Source: Cellvibrio sp. PSBB006
GTDB taxonomy: Bacteria > Pseudomonadota > Gammaproteobacteria > Pseudomonadales > Cellvibrionaceae
Assembly: GCF_002162135.1 (NCBI RefSeq)
Contig: NZ_CP021382.1
Coordinates: forward strand, 620,001 to 684,000
Direction of reading: 5' to 3'
Length of the DNA stretch: 64,000 bases
Of the stretch, positions 1 through 9,257 are shown in pieces. The position numbers and the translations under genes are program-made. The notes beneath the pieces were generated by a model, which was not told the DNA's origin, did no database searches, and saw only the letters and a program-made list of their open reading frames with translations. Positions within the stretch are counted from its first letter, which is position 1; each line of letters opens with the position of its first letter.

Positions 1-267
1 AATACCCTGAGCCCAGTGATTGTGTACACAACATTGACCATACCCAGTGTGATCTTGCTTGAATCTTTTCTCAGCTTTTTAGGGCTGGGTATTCAGCCGC
101 CGGAAAGCTCCTGGGGCTCTCTGATTTCTGATGGGGTTGAGTCTATGGAGGAATATCCCTGGTTGCTGGTTTTCCCGGCATTGACTTTGTCTATTACGTT
201 ATTTTCGCTGAATTTTCTGGGCGATGGTTTGCGTGACGCGCTGGACCCGCGCGCCTCGGGAGATTAA
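1..267 (+). CDS. Peptide ABC transporter permease, OppC/DppC type (3' part only)
   Basis: The gene enters from outside the window; the 88 visible codons are the C-terminal part of an inner-membrane permease of the binding-protein-dependent peptide transporter family (usual length about 300 residues). The segment reading LSFLGLGIQPP followed by SWG is the conserved stretch after the EAA loop, and the ending NFLGDGLRDALDPR is the classic OppC/DppC terminus. Two hydrophobic stretches are membrane helices. The two-cassette ATPase gene begins 3 nt after the stop codon, so both belong to one operon whose binding protein and first permease presumably lie upstream. It differs from the YejE permease found on the opposite strand further right. 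Substrate (di- or oligopeptide, possibly nickel) cannot be told from this fragment. Confidence 0.9.
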   Translation, partial: NTLSPVIVYTTLTIPSVILLESFLSFLGLGIQPPESSWGSLISDGVESMEEYPWLLVFPALTLSITLFSLNFLGDGLRDALDPRASGD

Positions 268-270
268 TTC

Positions 271-1893
271 ATGACCTTATTGCAAGTGGAAAACCTGCGC
301 ATTTGTTTTCATACCCGCAATGGTATAACAATCGCAGTAGATAACATGAATTTTTCTCTCGCGTCGGGAAAAGTATTGGGTATTGTCGGTGAATCAGGGT
401 CAGGAAAATCCGTGGCCTGTTACAGCTTATTAGGCTTGATCCCTTCTCCGCCGGGGAAAGTTGAAAGCGGACGCGCGTTATTTGCCGGTGATGATTTGCT
501 GAGCATGAATGAAAAATCCTTGCGCAAGATCCGGGGCCATCGGATCAGCATGATCTTTCAGGACCCTATGACGGCATTAAACCCTTATATGCGTATTGCA
601 GACCAGCTGGTTGAACCGTTAATTGTTCAAAAGAAACTGTCAAGGAAAGACGCAAAAGCCAAAGCTATAACGGCACTTGAAGAGGTGGGTATTCATGATG
701 CAGTAACGCGCATTAATGATTACCCGCACCAGTTTTCCGGAGGTATGCGTCAGCGGGTCATGATTGCCATGGCATTGATTTCTGAACCTGAATTACTTAT
801 TGCTGATGAACCCACCACGGCTTTGGATGTAACAGTGCAGGCTCAAATTCTGGCGTTGATTAAACAACTACAACAGACACGCAACCTGGCCGTTATTTTT
901 ATTACCCACGACCTTGGTGTAGCTGCGATGATGGCGGATGACATTCTCGTGATGCAAAAAGGCAGGGTGGTCGAGCAGGGTACAAGAGAACACGTCGTTT
1001 ACCATCATACACATCCCTACACCAAAAAACTTTTTGGCGCGGTGCTGACAACAGCCAAGCCCGTGCCCAGTGCGGTACAGCCAACGGAGCCTCCCTTTCT
1101 GCAAGTGAATCACCTGCACACTGGTTTTACTATGCGGGCGGGTCATCTATTTCGGAAAACAGTTCAATTCATTAAAGGCGTCGATGACATTTCCCTTACG
1201 CTCCAGCAAGGTGAAATTTTAGGCTTGGTGGGCGAGTCCGGTTCGGGCAAGTCCACCCTTGGCCGTAGCATCATGCGTTTGGTGGATAGTCAGTCCGGTG
1301 AAATTTTGTTACAGGGAAAAGACCTACGTCAGCTTTCCGGGAATGCGTTAAAAATGGAGCGACGCCACTTTCAGATGATTTTCCAGGACCCTTATGCGTC
1401 ACTCAATCCGCGCATGACGGTATTTGATACGCTGGCAGAGCCCTTGCTGTTACATGGCGTTGCGAATAAAACAACCTTGCTTGAGCAGGTTAACCAACTG
1501 ATGGACGATGTGGGACTGGAACGGCGATTTATCCGTAAATATCCCCACGAATTTTCCGGTGGGCAGCGCCAGCGCATTGCCATTGCTCGCGCATTGGCGC
1601 TGAAGCCTAAACTGATTATTGCCGATGAGCCGGTATCCGCACTGGATGTCACCATTCGCGCACAAATATTGGAGTTACTGCTGACCTTAACCCAGAAGCA
1701 TGGATTGACGATGTTATTTATTTCCCATGATATGTCAGTGGTGCGCTATCTGTGTGACAGGGTTATTGTGATGCACAAAGGCAAAATCGTGGAAGAGGGT
1801 GAAACCGAGGCCTTATTCGCTGCTCCGCGCCATCCTTATACCCGCGCCTTGCTGAGCGCGATACCGACGCTGGCTAACTCAAGGTCGCACTGA
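271..1893 (+). CDS. Peptide ABC transporter, two-cassette ATPase (DppD-DppF fusion type)
   Basis: This 540-residue cytoplasmic protein carries two complete ABC ATPase domains in tandem, energising import through the upstream permease. Cassette one (about 1-260) has Walker A GESGSGKS at 40-47, signature FSGGMRQR and Walker B LLIADEPTTALD. Cassette two (about 275-535) repeats them with GESGSGKS, FSGGQRQR and LIIADEPVSALD. Each cassette ends with the oligopeptide-transporter C-terminal extension (HPYTKKLFGA, HPYTRALLSA). The ATG lies 3 nt after the permease stop. The last 20 nt overlap, tail to tail, the end of the similar gene on the minus strand, so both C-termini are encoded by opposite strands of the same DNA. 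Family membership is certain; the transported peptide is not. Confidence 0.93.
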   Translation: MTLLQVENLRICFHTRNGITIAVDNMNFSLASGKVLGIVGESGSGKSVACYSLLGLIPSPPGKVESGRALFAGDDLLSMNEKSLRKIRGHRISMIFQDPMTALNPYMRIADQLVEPLIVQKKLSRKDAKAKAITALEEVGIHDAVTRINDYPHQFSGGMRQRVMIAMALISEPELLIADEPTTALDVTVQAQILALIKQLQQTRNLAVIFITHDLGVAAMMADDILVMQKGRVVEQGTREHVVYHHTHPYTKKLFGAVLTTAKPVPSAVQPTEPPFLQVNHLHTGFTMRAGHLFRKTVQFIKGVDDISLTLQQGEILGLVGESGSGKSTLGRSIMRLVDSQSGEILLQGKDLRQLSGNALKMERRHFQMIFQDPYASLNPRMTVFDTLAEPLLLHGVANKTTLLEQVNQLMDDVGLERRFIRKYPHEFSGGQRQRIAIARALALKPKLIIADEPVSALDVTIRAQILELLLTLTQKHGLTMLFISHDMSVVRYLCDRVIVMHKGKIVEEGETEALFAAPRHPYTRALLSAIPTLANSRSH

Positions 1894-3469
1894 GTAATTC
1901 GCGTGTGTAGTCCTGTTCCGGTTGGGTAAAAATTTTCTCAGTACTCCCTTGCTCGACAATCTTTCCACTTTTCATTACCACAACCTGGTGACTGATAGCG
2001 CGGATAACTTTCAAGTCATGACTGATAAACACATAGGTTAAATGATACTGCTCCTGGAGCTTGCGCAATAAATGAATAACTTGCACTTGCACCGCTCGAT
2101 CCAGTGCTGAAGTCGGTTCGTCGAGGAAAATAATATCGGGGTTCAGAATCAATGCACGAGCAATGGCAATACGCTGGCGCTGTCCGCCAGAGAACTCATG
2201 GGGATACCGATGGCGCAATTCGGGTTCAAGCCCCACATCTTCCATGCTTTTTATCACTGCCGCTTCAATGGCTTGCCGCGACATGTCGGTATGTACAACC
2301 AGTCCTTCAGCAATAATCTGTTGCACTGTCATTCGCGGACTTAAGCTCGCAAACGGATCTTGAAAGACAACTTGCATTTGCCGGCGCACGGGGCGCAAAG
2401 CCTTTTGATTCAATTCTTGCAGCGGCTTTCCGCAAAAGATGATTGAGCCTTCTGCATTAATCAGACGCAGCAATGCCATAGCCAATGTCGACTTTCCAGA
2501 ACCACTTTCACCCACAATACCCAGGGTTTGTCCTTTGGTAATTTGCAGTTGCGCGTTATCAACGGCGACCAGAAATTCAGATGGCTTTCTCAGAAAAGGT
2601 TTATGCAGCGGGAAGCGCACTGAAAGGTTACGGGCCGTTAACACGATTTCAGAATCTGGTGGTGTTGCGATGGCGCTACCGGTAGGCTCGCTTTCCAATA
2701 ACAGTTTGGTGTAGGCTTCTGTAGGTCCGGAGAAAATATTTTCGCACGCACCTTGCTCTACAATCTTGCCATTTTGCATAACAGCCATTCGATCGCTAAA
2801 GTGACGCACAACGCCAAGGTCATGAGTGATCAACAACAGCGTCATCCCCATTTCCTGTTGCAATTCCTTCAGCAAAATCATGATCTGCTTTTGTACCGTA
2901 ACATCCAGGGCAGTGGTGGGCTCATCCGCAACAAGCACGTCAGGCTGGTTGGCCAGCGCCATGGCAATCATGACTCTCTGGCGTTGGCCGCCGGAGAGCT
3001 GGTGTGGATAGGCTTTCAACTTGTTGGATGCTTGTGGAATTTTGACGCGCTCAAGCTGATGCAATACTTCGTTACGTAATGCATCGCCGCGCAAACCGCG
3101 ATGCAGGCCTATAATTTCGCCTATCTGTTTTTCAACGCTATGCAAAGGGTTCAGTGCGGTCATCGGTTCTTGAAAAATCATACCGATGCGCCGGCCACGA
3201 ATTTTATTCATGGCGCTTTCATTCAGCTGCAATATGTTTTTTCCCTCGAAATAAACCGCGCTTTCATCGGAATGAGATGCGTAAGGATAGGGCAGTAATT
3301 GCAGGATGCTATGGGCGGTGACTGACTTTCCTGAACCGGATTCACCCACCAGCGCAAAGGTTTCACCTTTGTTCAGGGCGATATTGACCTTTTCCACAAC
3401 ACGACGGGCTTGGGCGCCGTGACCAAAAGTCACATCCAGGTTTTCTATATTTAAGATAGGTTCAGTCAT
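1874..3469 (-). CDS. yejF: YejF-type two-cassette ATPase of peptide ABC importer
   Basis: At 531 residues this protein has two ABC cassettes like E. coli YejF. Cassette one has GESGSGKS, LSGGQRQR and VLVADEPTTALD; cassette two has GESGSGKS, FSGGQRQR and IIFLDEPTSALD. It should power the YejB/YejE channel and is the last gene of yejA-yejB-yejE-yejF, starting 3 nt after yejE ends. In Pseudomonas aeruginosa the corresponding operon beside mltD (npp genes, PA1807-PA1811) takes up peptidyl nucleoside antibiotics; in other proteobacteria YejABEF imports microcin C or peptidoglycan peptides. These roles are family knowledge, not visible here. Its 3' end overlaps the converging ATPase gene by 20 nt. 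Assignment rests on both sequence and operon order. Confidence 0.92.
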   Translation of the reverse strand: MTEPILNIENLDVTFGHGAQARRVVEKVNIALNKGETFALVGESGSGKSVTAHSILQLLPYPYASHSDESAVYFEGKNILQLNESAMNKIRGRRIGMIFQEPMTALNPLHSVEKQIGEIIGLHRGLRGDALRNEVLHQLERVKIPQASNKLKAYPHQLSGGQRQRVMIAMALANQPDVLVADEPTTALDVTVQKQIMILLKELQQEMGMTLLLITHDLGVVRHFSDRMAVMQNGKIVEQGACENIFSGPTEAYTKLLLESEPTGSAIATPPDSEIVLTARNLSVRFPLHKPFLRKPSEFLVAVDNAQLQITKGQTLGIVGESGSGKSTLAMALLRLINAEGSIIFCGKPLQELNQKALRPVRRQMQVVFQDPFASLSPRMTVQQIIAEGLVVHTDMSRQAIEAAVIKSMEDVGLEPELRHRYPHEFSGGQRQRIAIARALILNPDIIFLDEPTSALDRAVQVQVIHLLRKLQEQYHLTYVFISHDLKVIRAISHQVVVMKSGKIVEQGSTEKIFTQPEQDYTRELLSATLS

Positions 3470-3472
3470 TTT

Positions 3473-4513
3473 TTACTGCTTGTTGATCAATCGTGGATCA
3501 AAGGCATCGCGCACACCTTCGCCGATAAAAACCAGCAGGGTGAGCATTAGCGATAACACGCCGAAGGCACTTAAGGCTAACCAGGGCGCATGAAGGTTGT
3601 TCTTGCCTTGTGCTACCAATTCACCCAGCGAAGGTGATCCCGGCGGCAAACCAAAACCCAGAAAGTCTAATGACGTAAGCGTGGTAATGGCGCCAGTTAG
3701 CAGGAACGGCATAAAGGTCATGGTGGCGACCATGGCGTTGGGTAAGACGTGGCGCATAATAATCTTGGGATTGCTGACGCCCAATGCGCGAGCAGCACGG
3801 ACATAGTCCAGGTTACGGCCGCGTAAAAATTCTGCGCGCACAACATCGACCAGAGATGTCCAGCTGAACAACAACATAATCCCCAGCAGCCACCAGAAAT
3901 TAGGCGTGATGATGCTAGCCAAAATAATCAATAAAAATAACACCGGCAACGAACTCCAGATTTCCAGGAAGCGCTGACCGAGCAAATCAATCTTGCCACC
4001 ATAATAACCCTGGATTGCTCCGACTGTTACACCAATCAAGGCACTGCCAAAGGCCAGGATCAAGGCAAATAAAATCGAGATGCGAAAGCCGTAAATAATG
4101 CGGGCAACCACGTCGCGTGCCTGGTCGTCAGTACCCAGCCAATTATTTGCGCTGGGCGGAGACGGCGCGGGCTCCGGCAGGTTGTGAATATGGGTGCTGT
4201 AGCTGTAGGGAATAAGTGGCCACAATATCCAACCATCGGCTTCAATAAGATCTTTGATATAAGGGTCGCGATAATCTGCAGCCGTATCAAAATCTCCGCC
4301 GAATGTGGTTTCCGGATAGTATTTAAATGCAGGAAAATAAAATTCATCCTGATAGCTGATAAGTATCGGTTTGTCGTTAGCGATAAGCTCCGCACCCATA
4401 CTGATGACAAACAGGATTGCAAAAACAATCAGGCTCCAATAGGCGCGCCGGTTCTTATAAAACGTCAATAGCCGACGCTGGCTGATAGGACTCAAGCGAT
4501 TAATCCAGCTCAT
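3473..4513 (-). CDS. yejE: YejE peptide ABC transporter permease
   Basis: This inner-membrane permease (346 residues from the preferred start) pairs with YejB. An N-terminal helix follows a basic stretch. It is followed by a long periplasmic segment rich in Tyr, Asp and Pro (about 45-130) typical of YejE, the NWLGTDDQARDVVARIIYG motif found before the core of OppC-like permeases, and five further helices. The EAA-loop region reads AARALGVSNPKIIMRHVLPN, and the protein ends GEGVRDAFDPR. A TTG at 4519 would overlap the yejB stop by 4 nt, but the ATG at 4513 has a better-placed AGGGAA and is preferred. It is operonic with yejB upstream and yejF downstream (3 nt). Confidence 0.92.
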   Translation of the reverse strand: MSWINRLSPISQRRLLTFYKNRRAYWSLIVFAILFVISMGAELIANDKPILISYQDEFYFPAFKYYPETTFGGDFDTAADYRDPYIKDLIEADGWILWPLIPYSYSTHIHNLPEPAPSPPSANNWLGTDDQARDVVARIIYGFRISILFALILAFGSALIGVTVGAIQGYYGGKIDLLGQRFLEIWSSLPVLFLLIILASIITPNFWWLLGIMLLFSWTSLVDVVRAEFLRGRNLDYVRAARALGVSNPKIIMRHVLPNAMVATMTFMPFLLTGAITTLTSLDFLGFGLPPGSPSLGELVAQGKNNLHAPWLALSAFGVLSLMLTLLVFIGEGVRDAFDPRLINKQ

Positions 4514-4515
4514 CG

Positions 4516-5562
4516 TCAATGTTCCCTGCTTTGGAAATCGATGCGCGGGTCAACCCACACATACACCAGATCGGAGATTAATTTGATAAACAAACCAAGC
4601 AGGGTAAAGATAAACAGGGTGCCGAAAAATACCGGGTAATCGCGATTTGTCACTGCCTCGAAACTCAGTAAGCCGAGGCCATCCAGGGAGAAGATAACTT
4701 CAATCAATAGCGAACCGGCAAAGAAAATACTGATAAAAGCAGCGGGAAAGCCGGAAATAATAATGAGCATTGCATTGCGAAAAACATGGCGATACAACAC
4801 CTGGTTTTTGCTTAAACCTTTGGCTTGTGCAGTTACTACGTACTGCTTGTTTATCTCGTCCAGAAATGAATTTTTGGTCAACATACTCAGCGTGGCGAAG
4901 CCGCTGATGGTATAAGCCGTTAAGGGTAGGGCAAGGTGCCAGAAGTAATCGCCGATTTTTCCCAGTAGACTTAATTCATCAAAATTGCTTGACGTAAGGC
5001 CGCGCAAAGGAAACCAGTCAAAGTAGGTGCCGCCAGCGAACATCACGATCAATAAAATACCCAACAAAAAGCCGGGAATGGCATAGAGGATGGAGACGAT
5101 AGTGCTGCTCAGCACATCAAAATGACTGCCGTGGCTAATGGCCTTGCGAATGCCCAAGGGAATGGAGATCAAATAAATCAGTAAAGTACTCCACAAACCC
5201 AGCGAGATGGAGACTGGCAGTTTTTCGATGATCAAATCCAGAACACTGGCATTTCGATAAAAGCTTTCGCCAAAATCCAGCGTTACATAATTTTTTAGCA
5301 TGATCCAGAAGCGTTCATGGGCCGGTTTGTCAAAGCCGTACATGACTTGGATGCGTTCTATGATTTCTGATGGAATGCCGCGCGCAGAGTGATTGTCAGA
5401 TTGTGCTGCAGGTACGCCGGCAATATTCGCATGCTGCATTCGATAGATCATTTGTTCTACCGGGCCGCCTGGAGCAGCCTGCACGACGACAAAATTAATC
5501 AGCATGATGCCAAACAATGTTGGCAGCATTAACGCCAGACGGCGGAGAATATAATTGCCCAT
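4516..5562 (-). CDS. yejB: YejB peptide ABC transporter permease
   Basis: The 348-residue inner-membrane permease opens with [19 protein letters not shown], the usual OppB/YejB first helix preceded by arginines. A periplasmic loop with APGGPVEQ follows, then six predicted helices. The EAA-type loop is [19 protein letters not shown], and the C-terminus [25 protein letters not shown] is characteristic of the family. It forms the translocation path together with YejE. The gene starts 22 nt after yejA. The sequence around its start carries a short 10-nt direct repeat (5551-5570), which obscures the ribosome-binding site; no strong Shine-Dalgarno motif is seen, so translation may be coupled to yejA. 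Confidence 0.92.
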   Translation of the reverse strand: MGNYILRRLALMLPTLFGIMLINFVVVQAAPGGPVEQMIYRMQHANIAGVPAAQSDNHSARGIPSEIIERIQVMYGFDKPAHERFWIMLKNYVTLDFGESFYRNASVLDLIIEKLPVSISLGLWSTLLIYLISIPLGIRKAISHGSHFDVLSSTIVSILYAIPGFLLGILLIVMFAGGTYFDWFPLRGLTSSNFDELSLLGKIGDYFWHLALPLTAYTISGFATLSMLTKNSFLDEINKQYVVTAQAKGLSKNQVLYRHVFRNAMLIIISGFPAAFISIFFAGSLLIEVIFSLDGLGLLSFEAVTNRDYPVFFGTLFIFTLLGLFIKLISDLVYVWVDPRIDFQSREH

Positions 5563-5584
5563 AATTGCCCGTTAAGACCGTATA

Positions 5585-7471
5585 TTACTTTTTGCGGGCA
5601 TTAATACGCTTGGCTTTTTCCGGGTCTACCCACCATGTGAGAATACCGGTACTGAAGACTCGATCAAAAGCCGGCGCGATTTCTGGCTGCCCGAACTTAT
5701 CCCAATAAACCAGGCGATGTTCAATCAGATTCCAGTGAGGCACGACGAAATGGTGGTGTAACAGCGCTCGATCAAGGGCGCGCGTGCGAACGACAAGCTC
5801 TTCGCGATCAGGCGCATTGATAACAAGTTCAATCAACGCATCAATTGCCGGGTTTTTAATTCCCATGTAATTGCTGGAGCCTTGCGTGTCGGCTGCGCTG
5901 GATGACCAGTAATCGCGCTGTTCGTTACCCGGCGATTGCGACTGCCCCATGGTCAGGCTGGTCATATCAAAATCATGTCCCTGTACGCGATTAATAAATT
6001 GCGACATGTCAACGACTCGCACATTCATCTCAATACCAAGGCGCTTCAGGTTTTGGACATAAGGATTTAATACCCGCTCGAAAGAAGGGTCGCGTTCAAG
6101 GTACTCAATAACCACCGGCTTCTGCGTCTTGGGATCAATTAATTTACCCTGGGCAATTTTGTAACCGGCATCTTCCAACAGTTGCTGAGCTTTGCGTAAG
6201 TTTGCGCGATTGTTGCCGCTGCCATCGGTGACGGGATTTTTATAGGGCTCATTAAATACACTGGCAGGCAATTCTTTTTTGTGCGGCGCGAGTATCTCCA
6301 GTTCCCGTCCTTCTGGTACACCGCTGGAGGCCAGGTCAGAGTTAAAAAAGTAGCTGTCGGTTCTTGTGTAAGAGTCGTAAAAAAGATTGCGATTGGTCCA
6401 TTCATAATCGAACGCATAATTAAGCGCTTCGCGGAATTTGATATTGTCGAACGGCGCGCGACGTAGATTCATGATAAACGCTTGCATGCCGCGCGGGCTG
6501 TAATCACGAATAGTTTGTTTTTTTAACAAACCTTCTTTCGCTGCCGGTATATCATAGTTAGTAAACCAGGATTTGGCGATGCGTTCGTACCGAAAATCCA
6601 GCTGTCCCGCTTTTAGGGCTTCAATCGCTACTGTGTCATCGCGGTAATAATCGACAATAATTTCATCAAAATTATAATGACCTACATTCACCGCAAGGTC
6701 CTTGCCCCAATAATCTTTGACCCGCTCAAAAACAATCGAGCGTCCGGCGTCTATACGCTTGACTTTATAGGGGCCGCTGCCTAATGGAATATCGAGGCTG
6801 CTCTGGTCAAAAGGTTTGTCTTTCCAATAGTGAGCCGGTAATACGGGTAGCTGGCCGATAATCAGTGCCAGTTCCTTGTTGGTCGTATTTTTAAAACTGA
6901 ATTTTACCCGCTGCTTGTCGAGCGCCTCAGCCGTTTTGATATCGGCATAATAATAACTGTAAAGTGGGGCGCCTTTGGTTGTTAAGGTATTGAACGAAAA
7001 CACCACATCATCAGCAGTTATTTTTGTGCCGTCGTGAAATCTGGCCTTGGGGTTCAGATGGTAAATCACCCAGCTGCGGTCTTCCGGATATTCAATTTTT
7101 TCGGCGACCAAGCCATATTGCGTGAACGGCTCATCCATTGATGCCGTCGTGAGTGTGTCATAGATCAGCGCAATATTGCTGGCCGGCGTTCCCTTGGTGA
7201 TAAACGAATTGAGACTGTCGAAAGTGCCTATCGCAAGTTCTCTGAGGCTGCCACCTTTTAATGCCTTGGGCGACGCGTATTCGAAATGGGTAAAATTGGC
7301 GGGGTATTTGGGTTCTCCATGCATGGCGATAGCGTGAGCTTCGACAATTCTGGATTCCTTGTCAGCTTTTTTATCCGCAGCATCAGCGGCCATCACAGCG
7401 CTGGAAATCAACAAGAAGCAGGATGATAGATAGTTAACAACACGAGCGTTGAAAAACCGGGTGTGCTTCAT
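5585..7471 (-). CDS. yejA: YejA periplasmic peptide-binding protein (SBP family 5)
   Basis: This 628-residue solute-binding protein of the OppA/SBP_bac_5 family has an N-terminal signal peptide (basic start, hydrophobic core, cleavage probably after VMAADA). The motif HAIAMHGEPKYP followed by FTHFEYASPKALKGG is the YejA-type mature N-terminus, and the lobe signature HFHLNP-like segment appears as YHLNPKARFHDGTKITADDVVFSF. It should capture peptides in the periplasm for YejBEF. It lies 33 nt after mltD on the same strand. P. aeruginosa carries two such binding proteins at this locus; only one is present here. The adjacent murein lytic enzyme makes muropeptide uptake an attractive but unproved role. 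Confidence 0.92.
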   Translation of the reverse strand: MKHTRFFNARVVNYLSSCFLLISSAVMAADAADKKADKESRIVEAHAIAMHGEPKYPANFTHFEYASPKALKGGSLRELAIGTFDSLNSFITKGTPASNIALIYDTLTTASMDEPFTQYGLVAEKIEYPEDRSWVIYHLNPKARFHDGTKITADDVVFSFNTLTTKGAPLYSYYYADIKTAEALDKQRVKFSFKNTTNKELALIIGQLPVLPAHYWKDKPFDQSSLDIPLGSGPYKVKRIDAGRSIVFERVKDYWGKDLAVNVGHYNFDEIIVDYYRDDTVAIEALKAGQLDFRYERIAKSWFTNYDIPAAKEGLLKKQTIRDYSPRGMQAFIMNLRRAPFDNIKFREALNYAFDYEWTNRNLFYDSYTRTDSYFFNSDLASSGVPEGRELEILAPHKKELPASVFNEPYKNPVTDGSGNNRANLRKAQQLLEDAGYKIAQGKLIDPKTQKPVVIEYLERDPSFERVLNPYVQNLKRLGIEMNVRVVDMSQFINRVQGHDFDMTSLTMGQSQSPGNEQRDYWSSSAADTQGSSNYMGIKNPAIDALIELVINAPDREELVVRTRALDRALLHHHFVVPHWNLIEHRLVYWDKFGQPEIAPAFDRVFSTGILTWWVDPEKAKRINARKK

Positions 7472-7504
7472 ACTTGCTCCACTAAATAAATTAACCGTTC
7501 ATAT

Positions 7505-9127
7505 TTAATTAATATGCTGCTCATGCACATACAAGGTCAGCGATTGCCCTGGATGAATGTAGCTCGCATCTTTCACGGAATTCCAACTGAGAATATCTTT
7601 GGTCGATAAACGAAAGCGGTTGGCAATACTGTACAGCGTGTCGCCGCTCTGAATCTGATAAACGAGTTTATGTAGACCATTCTCTGCAACAACAGTTTTA
7701 TCGACAATGGCATTGGACTTGTTCGATACCAAAAGTTTTTGCCCGGGTTTGAGTAAGGTCTTTGCGCTGATGTTATTCAGCCTTGTCAGGCTTTTAACAC
7801 TTGTGTCATAGCGACGGGCGATAGTCCACAAATTATCACCCGAACGCACGTTGTGGTATTGGGCTCCGGCGCCCGGTTTCTTTTTGCCGTAGCCATACAT
7901 CAGATCTTCAGAGCTGGTGTATTCGGGCATGGTTATCGCGGCACTGGGAACCAACAGAACCTGGCCGATACGGATATTGTTGTTTTTCAAACGATTGACG
8001 GATTTGATGGCATCTACCGTTGTTTTATGGCGGCGTGCGATGGTGCCGAGGACATCGCCTTTAACCACTTTATGTTCGCTCCAGCTGATCGGCGGAAGCT
8101 TGGGCATGTTATCAAGTTGGTTGGTGAAGTTTTCGGCATCGGCGACGGGTACCAGTAGAACATGCTCACCGGACGGTGACGTGAGCCAACGGTTATAGCC
8201 GGCATTAAGATGCTGCAACTCGGTTAAATCAATATCTGCCAGACGGGCGGCCTGCATGAGATCGATCTGCGCATCGAGATTGATCATGGTGAAGTAAGGA
8301 TCATTAGGTATGTCGTGCAGACTGACATTGTAGATTTCGGGCGTACGGATAATTTGTGAGAGTGCGAGCAGGTGGGGAATATAGGAGCGGGTTTCCTTGG
8401 GTAAAGAGAGCGACCAGAAGTCAGTGGGTTTGCCCGCTCGGCGATTTTTTTCGATGGCGCGTCGCACGCGTCCTTCCCCGGAGTTGTAAGCTGCCAGGGC
8501 TAATAACCAGTCGTTGTCGAACATGGCGTGAAGGCGTTGCAGGTAACGAATGGCGGCGTCCGTTGAGGCAACAACGTCGCGGCGGCCGTCATACCACCAG
8601 TTTTGTTTCAAACCAAAGCTTTTTCCGGTGCCGGACACGAATTGCCAGATGCCTGCTGCTTTGGCACGTGAATAGGCAAACGGATTGTAGGTGCTCTCAA
8701 TCATCGGCAAGAGGGCCAATTCCAGGGGCATATTATTGCTTTCCATCTCGGAAACGACGTAATGCAGGTAACGCTGGCTGCGCTCGGTAACCCGATCAAG
8801 ATGGGTTTGATTGTTGGCATACCATTTCAAATGGGCATCAACTTTCGCATTACTGACAGTCGGTAATCCATAGCCACTGCGGATACGAGCCCAGATATCG
8901 ACATACTCTATTTCGGTAACTTTATTGACCTCCTCAACGATCTTGTCTTCGAGATTGGCTCGTTGTTCCAAGTGGTATTCGTCAGATTCAAAATCGGGCA
9001 GGGAGTCTGTTAATCCGCTGGTATCGGTGGTTGATTGGGGCTTGAGCAGGTTACAGGCGGAGAGCGAAAATAAAACCAGGGACAGGGTAAATAGTCGCAA
9101 GCTTGGGTGGCGGTTAAACATTATCAT
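7505..9127 (-). CDS. mltD: Membrane-bound lytic murein transglycosylase D with three LysM domains
   Basis: MltD cleaves the MurNAc-GlcNAc bond of peptidoglycan, forming 1,6-anhydroMurNAc ends. The 540-residue product starts with a lipoprotein signal ending LFSLSAC, so it should be anchored in the outer membrane by the acylated cysteine. The SLT domain (about 115-240) shows the catalytic ES in IESTYNPFAYSRAKAAGIWQF, the GTGKSFGL segment and the conserved ALAAYNSGEGRV. Three LysM murein-binding modules follow at roughly 345-390, 425-470 and 490-535, each with the pattern SGD or KGD...TIARR...N.....GQ.LLV. E. coli MltD has two LysM copies and Pseudomonas has more. It stands between gloB and yejA on one strand. 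No clear Shine-Dalgarno precedes the start, so the ATG six nt downstream (9121) is an alternative. Confidence 0.95.
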   Translation of the reverse strand: MIMFNRHPSLRLFTLSLVLFSLSACNLLKPQSTTDTSGLTDSLPDFESDEYHLEQRANLEDKIVEEVNKVTEIEYVDIWARIRSGYGLPTVSNAKVDAHLKWYANNQTHLDRVTERSQRYLHYVVSEMESNNMPLELALLPMIESTYNPFAYSRAKAAGIWQFVSGTGKSFGLKQNWWYDGRRDVVASTDAAIRYLQRLHAMFDNDWLLALAAYNSGEGRVRRAIEKNRRAGKPTDFWSLSLPKETRSYIPHLLALSQIIRTPEIYNVSLHDIPNDPYFTMINLDAQIDLMQAARLADIDLTELQHLNAGYNRWLTSPSGEHVLLVPVADAENFTNQLDNMPKLPPISWSEHKVVKGDVLGTIARRHKTTVDAIKSVNRLKNNNIRIGQVLLVPSAAITMPEYTSSEDLMYGYGKKKPGAGAQYHNVRSGDNLWTIARRYDTSVKSLTRLNNISAKTLLKPGQKLLVSNKSNAIVDKTVVAENGLHKLVYQIQSGDTLYSIANRFRLSTKDILSWNSVKDASYIHPGQSLTLYVHEQHIN

Positions 9128-9257
9128 TAAGTCACGTTGATTTTGTTGGATTTATCGGCGCCGCCCTCCCTGGAATCGACTGGTTGAAAGTGATTCTATG
9201 TGCAACATCCAGAGTGGTCAATCAAGCATACTGGGCGATGAGACATGCGTAGCCTGT

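Noticed and set aside
5551..5570. 10-nt direct repeat at the yejB start, considered as an attachment or insertion footprint
   Set aside because: Too short, no flanking mobile DNA; probably chance.
8356..8790. 144-codon Arg/Cys-rich frame antisense to mltD
   Set aside because: Composition atypical for a protein and fully inside the catalytic domain of mltD.
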